From: Mortierella alpina
Lineage: Eukaryota; Mortierellomycota; Mortierellomycetes; Mortierellales; Mortierellaceae
NCBI GenBank assembly: GCA_029449245.1
Contig: JANATF010000001.1
Coordinates: 3,224,001-3,288,000, forward strand
Direction of reading: 5' to 3'
DNA: 64,000 nt
Part shown: one piece after another, positions 59,531-64,000 of the stretch
Layout: every line of letters begins with the position of its first letter
How positions within the stretch are numbered: the first letter of the stretch is position 1
Program-made: the position numbers and the translations under genes
Notes under the pieces: model-generated
Database searches by the model: none
Seen by the model: the letters and a program-made list of their open reading frames with translations, nothing else
What the model was told of the DNA's origin: nothing

Positions 59531-61592
59531 AGTCGACCTTGTTAGTGGTCTGTGAGGCGACCGTGCATTGAGGGAAACTGAGCCCGGGCCCCTCATTCCA
59601 CAAATGGGCTTGCGATTGCCAATGAAAGCCAATGGCAGGGAAAATAAAAAAGAGACGACGAACAAAAGATACGAGTGCTGACTCAAAGGAAGAAGGTGCG
59701 GATCCAAGCAGGCTGACGTTGTCGGTTCCGAAGCATCTAGTGTGCCTCAGCAATGGCAATAGCAATGTGGGAAGAGGTACAGTTGGGGTGGTGTGGTGCT
59801 GATCTGGAATGGAATGTCGTTGTGCCGAGGTGAATGCAGTTAAAAAGTGGCTTCTTGCTGTAGGGCTGGCTGCTTTCTTTCGTTCGTTCTGTCTTCCGAA
59901 CCACTGGAACATCAACACTACACCCACACCTTCACTTGCACTTGCACATACACTTGTACCTGCACCTGCACTTGTACCTGCACCTGCATCTGCACTCGCA
60001 CTCGCACGCGCACTCGTACTTGCACCCACCCTCACACTCACGCTCATGTCCGTGCTCCTACCCTCGTGCTCGCTCTTGCACCAGCATCAGCTCACTGCAA
60101 GTCTTGCGGGCTGTTTATGTTGGAGCCAGATCTCGTGTGTGATTGCACCCGTTTCTGAGGTTGACGCACGTCCCAAACACTCCCAATCCCACGCTATTCC
60201 AGGATGGGACCTGCCCGATCTCAGGGTTGTCGAAGGATCATCCTTTGTACGAGGCGGGTCGACGAGCCAGTCTACGGCCATCGCGTCGCACCACTATTCA
60301 GCCCCTTGATGCACATTTATTTTCCTCTTCGTGTTTGAGGTCTCCCTTCCTGGAGCCATCCACCAAGCCAACTTTTGATAGTCTAGCATAATCTAAGGCT
60401 CATGAAGCAAAGCTCTTGAAGTTCCTCCTTGCGACATACCAACAGCAAGTAAGCGGTGGCGCATGTGCCACTGCTGAAGGAGCCCGCTCACGAGGACAGT
60501 AGGCAATTAGAAGTAGAAGTGTCGCGAATGTGTTTCTGGTTTTTTTTTTCTGAGAGGGATCAATCTCCACTTCTAAAGCCAGATTCGGGGCTCTTCTTTG
60601 ATTACCATTCGACCGCACACCTCTCACCGACCCGCAAGCCTGAGTGATCCAGGAAACATCATTCATACAATCGAGGATGCAAGAAGACGGCGTCATGAAT
60701 GAATGTTGACTAGACATCGGATGTTCATTATTTATAGTAAGGTAAAACATGGATCGTTCTTCAGGCGCTACGCAGACAATTCCAAATGATGACAGCATCA
60801 AGCCAGGAGGCATTCGACCCTTTTGAGAAGGCAGATGGACTAAAGGCTAATAGAACATGCGTTGTCAGCACAAGAAGGAGCAATGGCATGGGTCGCTAGC
60901 CATCCGGTCTTATGTTTCAGACCTTGTCCCAACATAAATGGGGGTCAAAGAGCGAATGGTAAGCGAGCCGTAACAGCGGCCCCCCCTGGCAAGGATGTGC
61001 AGGTGAGCGCATGTGGTCCATGAGAGACGAGGGGTCTCAAGAGACCTCTGATTCAGGTCTGTGAGCAACATCGAAGGCCACGCTGCAGGCGAACCATGCT
61101 CGCATGAGGTCAAAGAGTCAGGGACCATGCGACACAGAGACACAGAGACCCAGAGGAGTAAATCTCATCAAACTCTCATCTGCTGCACAGGTTCAGTAAT
61201 GTAATAGATTTGATGACCCCTTTCTCTCCACTACAGCACTCTGCGCGGACCCACGCCGAGTGCTCTCAACTCGCCGCATAGCCCACGGCGTCTTTCATTG
61301 CAAGGACCCTCACGAAACTTGGGTATTATTGAGTCGAAAGAATATTTCTTATGCTTCTCCCATTTCATTGCTGCCTGGCGCAGTGCAAATTACATGTAGC
61401 AAAATTTGCCACTGAACTCTGTCAGCAGCCAGAGTGATCCGATGTCGTGGTCCGACTCTCATCTGAACATTGACCCCGGCGCCGCAAATGCACCTCCTTA
61501 CCCTGTGTGATCGATGGCAGCTTCAGGTGGCACGGCACAGACGCCCCATCACCCCCACTGCTCATTCCTCGGTGACTGCATGCGCGAAAGCG
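59531..61592. other. 2 kb intergenic region left of the LPMO-like gene
   Basis: No gene supported. It should hold the receptor-kinase promoter on the minus side. It contains the GCACCTG-type repeat at 59932-60045. Other frames (for example minus 60813-60400) are not protein-like. Confidence 0.3.
59932..60045 (+). repeat. CTTGCA/CCTGCA hexamer minisatellite
   Basis: Degenerate tandem hexamers (CTTGCA, CCTGCA, CTCGCA) over about 110 bases. All forward frames stay open through it, producing spurious Leu/His/Cys- or Ala/Leu-rich frames. Confidence 0.85.
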
Positions 61593-61599
61593 TTTATAA
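61593..61599 (+). promoter_or_regulatory. Putative TATA box of the LPMO-like gene
   Basis: TTTATAA followed by CT-rich sequence (61615-61720), 218 bases before the ATG at 61817. This is the clearest TATA-like element in the window. Confidence 0.45.
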
Positions 61600-61816
61600 G
61601 GTCGCGCCTTTGCGCTCCTTCCCTCGCTTTCTTTCTCTCCTGTCATCTCACCGGTCCTCTCCGCTCAGTCCCCCACCTCACCCTCCCTGTCGACTATTTT
61701 CTCAATCTTGACCCCTCCCGCCGACACTTCCTCGGTTTTACGTTGGTCTACGACAGGACTCCTCACTCTCACTCTCATAAAAATTATCCTTCACCTCTCC
61801 CTACCACCTTATTAAA

Positions 61817-63144
61817 ATGAAGCTCACTACCGCCCTGGTCCTAATCGTATCATGCATCGCCGTGGCCGCTGCCCACGGCGGTTTGTTGTACCCCCCTCCC
61901 CGTGGAGGACTTAAAGCCAAAGATTACGACGGCCGCTTCCACGTAAGACACCCAGTCGCTAGACAAACACCTCACTTTTCTCTCAGTCCTTTGAGGCTGT
62001 AGCAGTCTTGTTCTTTCATCTCATTGTGGGCTTCCTGTTTTTGCAGGTGTCCCTGCCACTTGACCAAAACCATGCTCAGCAACTGGCTGGAATGTTGTTT
62101 CAACGGCAGTTTGACGCATATAAACTACATGCACATGCAACATCACCATCGTAGACTGACGATACCTTTTTTTTTGCTTCTGATTATTTCCATCTCGCGC
62201 TCGTAGACCTTTCTTGGCTTCGAGGACAAGAAGCATAAAATGGTATTCCCTTGCGGTGGCTATGCCCCCGGCCCTAAAACCACGCTGGACGCTGGTAAAA
62301 CCATAAATGTTCGCTTCTATGCTTCAGACATGAAGCAAAGCGACATAGACAAGCAGCCCGACAGACCTGGCAAGAACCAATTCAAGCAAGCTCGCCACGG
62401 TGGTGGAATGGTAAGTTGTCCTTAACGCCTTTGTTACTTTGAGAGTTACTCTAGACGTTCAAAGGTTCGACAGGTTCCTTGAACACGAAAAAATCAGCTC
62501 TCGCCCAGCTTAAGACAACATCAAGTCGTGCAAACAAACAAGGAGAACTCACACCTGTTACCACTACACTCATTATTTTGCAGTGCGAGTTCTCGTTGTC
62601 CTACGACAACGGCAAGACCTTCCACCTCATTGGTCGCTACACCAAGACCTGCCCAGACTGTAAGTTTGGTATCTCTGTCAAGAGAGACATGACTTCCATC
62701 GGCGCCTTTTTTTTAATTGTTAAGCGCCGCATCTGACACATGCTCAAACTTGTTTGTTCCACGTTTTTCTTCCTCTCTCTGCCGATCGATTCTTTTGTAT
62801 GTAATGCAGCGTACTTTTCTTGGCCCGTCAAAATCCCTGACAACGTGCAGGAGTGCAACCACGCGGGCTGCTTGTTTGTCTGGACCTGGACAGCCAACAT
62901 CTTGCCTCAGTTCTACATGAACTGTGCCGATATCCAGCTCAGAGGCGAAAAGACTATGAAATACGAGACTAAGGAAACAGTTGGCTTCTACGACTTTAAA
63001 TATCCTATGAGAAAAATCCCACAAGGCGTCAGGGCCGAAGGCGATGGCATCAAGCACACTGCCGGAAAAGGTCCCCTCCAGAGCGAGATAGATGGCAACA
63101 TGAAGGGCAACTACCCCAAACCCGCCTTGATACGTAGAATGTAG
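61817..63144 (+). CDS. Secreted LPMO-like (copper oxidase, AA11/chitin-binding-4-like) protein
   Basis: Exons 61817-61942, 62207-62410, 62584-62659 and 62810-63144 give 246 residues. The signal peptide MKLTTALVLIVSCIAVAAA is followed directly by HGGLLYPPPRGG, placing His at the mature N terminus as the copper histidine brace requires. A second candidate His lies in KQARHGGGMCEFSLSY. FPCGGYAPG, the paired cysteines (CNHAGCLFVWTW) and FYMNCADIQLRG near the C-terminal side of the domain resemble LPMO cores. The catalytic domain ends about residue 185, and the remaining 60 residues are Lys/Gly-rich with no recognised module. Expected role is oxidative cleavage of chitin or related wall polymer; family number and activity are inference. 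Confidence 0.75.
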
Positions 63145-63146
63145 AG

Positions 63147-63152
63147 AATAAA
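63147..63152 (+). terminator. Polyadenylation signal of the LPMO-like gene
   Basis: AATAAA begins two bases after the TAG stop at 63142-63144, implying a very short 3' UTR if used. Confidence 0.45.
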
Positions 63153-63365
63153 ATCCTGCATGCTGGTACATTTCAGGTATTTTCGTGCCGCACCCGTCAG
63201 TCTCACATTGACCAACCCTGTTTCACACACAGACCTCCTGCCCTGAATCCAATGCAAATGCCCTGTTTTTTTTACTCAAAGCAAAAAGATCTATAATGCG
63301 CCCATGTTCTCGCTACTTTGCTACTTACAATTGCAACCATGCCTTATGTTTGTCTGTTTCAACAA

Positions 63366-64000
63366 TCAAGGTTCATCCTCAGCCCTCTGAGACAGCACCC
63401 GATGACTTCTTCGGAGCCGTGACCTTGCTAGAATGGCCTCCTCTCGTTCACTCTCGTCCATGGCTACAGACCTCGTCCTGACACTGCTGCTACTGCTACT
63501 GCCGATGCTGCCCCTCCTGTACGACTTCGCACCACTGTTCTCGTCTTCCTCATCGGATTGGGAAGGTATGACGAATCTGCGTCCAAATCCAGGAAGGTTC
63601 CCACCGTTACTACTGCTGCCCTCCCCACCTCGGTGCTCTTCTCGATAAGCAAAGATTGGTTCCAGATCCGGCATTCCATCATCCTCCATATCTTTGCTCA
63701 CCCCTACTGGTTGGCCATAGAGACGCATCCCAGCTGCCCTCTCTTGAGGCTGCACGGGCTCAACCACTTGCTCAGCCATAACATCTACATCATCGCCATT
63801 GCCAGCGGGCGGTTGATCATTGGAGGCACTCTCGTTCTCCTCTGCGAGATTATGCAGCCTCTTTCCGACGAGGTACTCCTGATCCCGCACATAATCGCTC
63901 CAGCCCTTGATGACAGGGACGCTCTCCATGAATCCAACAACAACAACACAAACGAGGAATCCAACCGGGTACGACAGCCTGAAGAACCTGAGCCGGGCCG
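63366..64000 (-). CDS. DOA10: C-terminal end of a Doa10/MARCHF6-type ER ubiquitin ligase, partial
   Basis: The frame is open to the right edge, so only the 3' exon is present (about 211 residues). It begins with a hydrophobic helix (YPVGFLVCVVVVGFME), then GWSDYVRDQEYLVGKRLHNL, closely parallel to the end of MARCHF6/Doa10, where the last TM helix is followed by a Tyr-Leu-Val-Gly-x-Arg-Leu motif. A 160-residue acidic, Ser/Arg-rich cytosolic tail follows (GFGRRFVIPSQSDEEDENSG; SSSSSVRTRSV), longer than in animals. Doa10 ubiquitinates misfolded ER and nuclear-envelope proteins. The RING-CH domain would lie beyond the window. Identification rests on this C-terminal motif alone. Confidence 0.65.
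   Translation of the reverse strand, partial: ARLRFFRLSYPVGFLVCVVVVGFMESVPVIKGWSDYVRDQEYLVGKRLHNLAEENESASNDQPPAGNGDDVDVMAEQVVEPVQPQERAAGMRLYGQPVGVSKDMEDDGMPDLEPIFAYREEHRGGEGSSSNGGNLPGFGRRFVIPSQSDEEDENSGAKSYRRGSIGSSSSSSVRTRSVAMDESEREEAILARSRLRRSHRVLSQRAEDEP

Noticed and set aside
59809-60309. Ala/Leu-rich frame through the hexamer repeat
   Set aside because: All three forward frames stay open because of the tandem repeat; no start context or family.

Overview
The window is nuclear DNA of a filamentous fungus. Genes have many short GT-AG introns, AATAAA-type 3' ends and CT/GA-rich leaders. Fungal markers include an MHR-type transcription factor, Atg3, a hybrid histidine kinase and a P5B ATPase. 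CASTOR-type and receptor-guanylyl-cyclase-like modules, plus tandem paralogues, suggest an early-diverging lineage, most likely Mortierellomycota. That placement is inference.

Left part (1-23.8 kb): a 5'-truncated transcription factor; RPL42 (eL42); a membrane-anchored armadillo protein divergent from the nucleoporin NDC1; an EHD membrane-remodelling ATPase convergent with a peroxisomal acyl-CoA oxidase; the acyl-CoA oxidase divergent from ATG3; VPS60 (ESCRT-III); an intronless tRNA-Leu(UAA); and a single-pass secreted-type glycoprotein.

Middle (25-48.7 kb): a CASTOR-like arginine-sensor homologue; a second single-pass surface protein of Wsc/Mid2 type; an NADP(H)-dependent MDR reductase; a Tra2-like splicing factor divergent from a P5B (ATP13A/Ypk9) transporter; a DH-PH RhoGEF; a gene-poor 3.5 kb stretch with simple repeats; and a sphingoid-base/diacylglycerol-type lipid kinase.

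Right part (49-64 kb): a tiny SMP/LEA-like protein; two decayed MDR reductase copies; and a 7.8 kb receptor gene, the most unusual item. This receptor joins a periplasmic-binding-like ectodomain, a Cys-rich stalk, one TM helix, a receptor-guanylyl-cyclase-like kinase homology domain with its signalling helix, a complete histidine kinase, a degenerate receiver and a real receiver. An LPMO-like secreted protein and the 3' end of a Doa10/MARCHF6 E3 ligase close the window.

Genes are independent transcription units. Several divergent pairs share 0.3-0.9 kb promoters and several convergent pairs have 3' ends only 0.1-0.5 kb apart. Exon boundaries were read by hand from splice signals and reading frames. 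Functions are by recognised family motifs; no database search was run.
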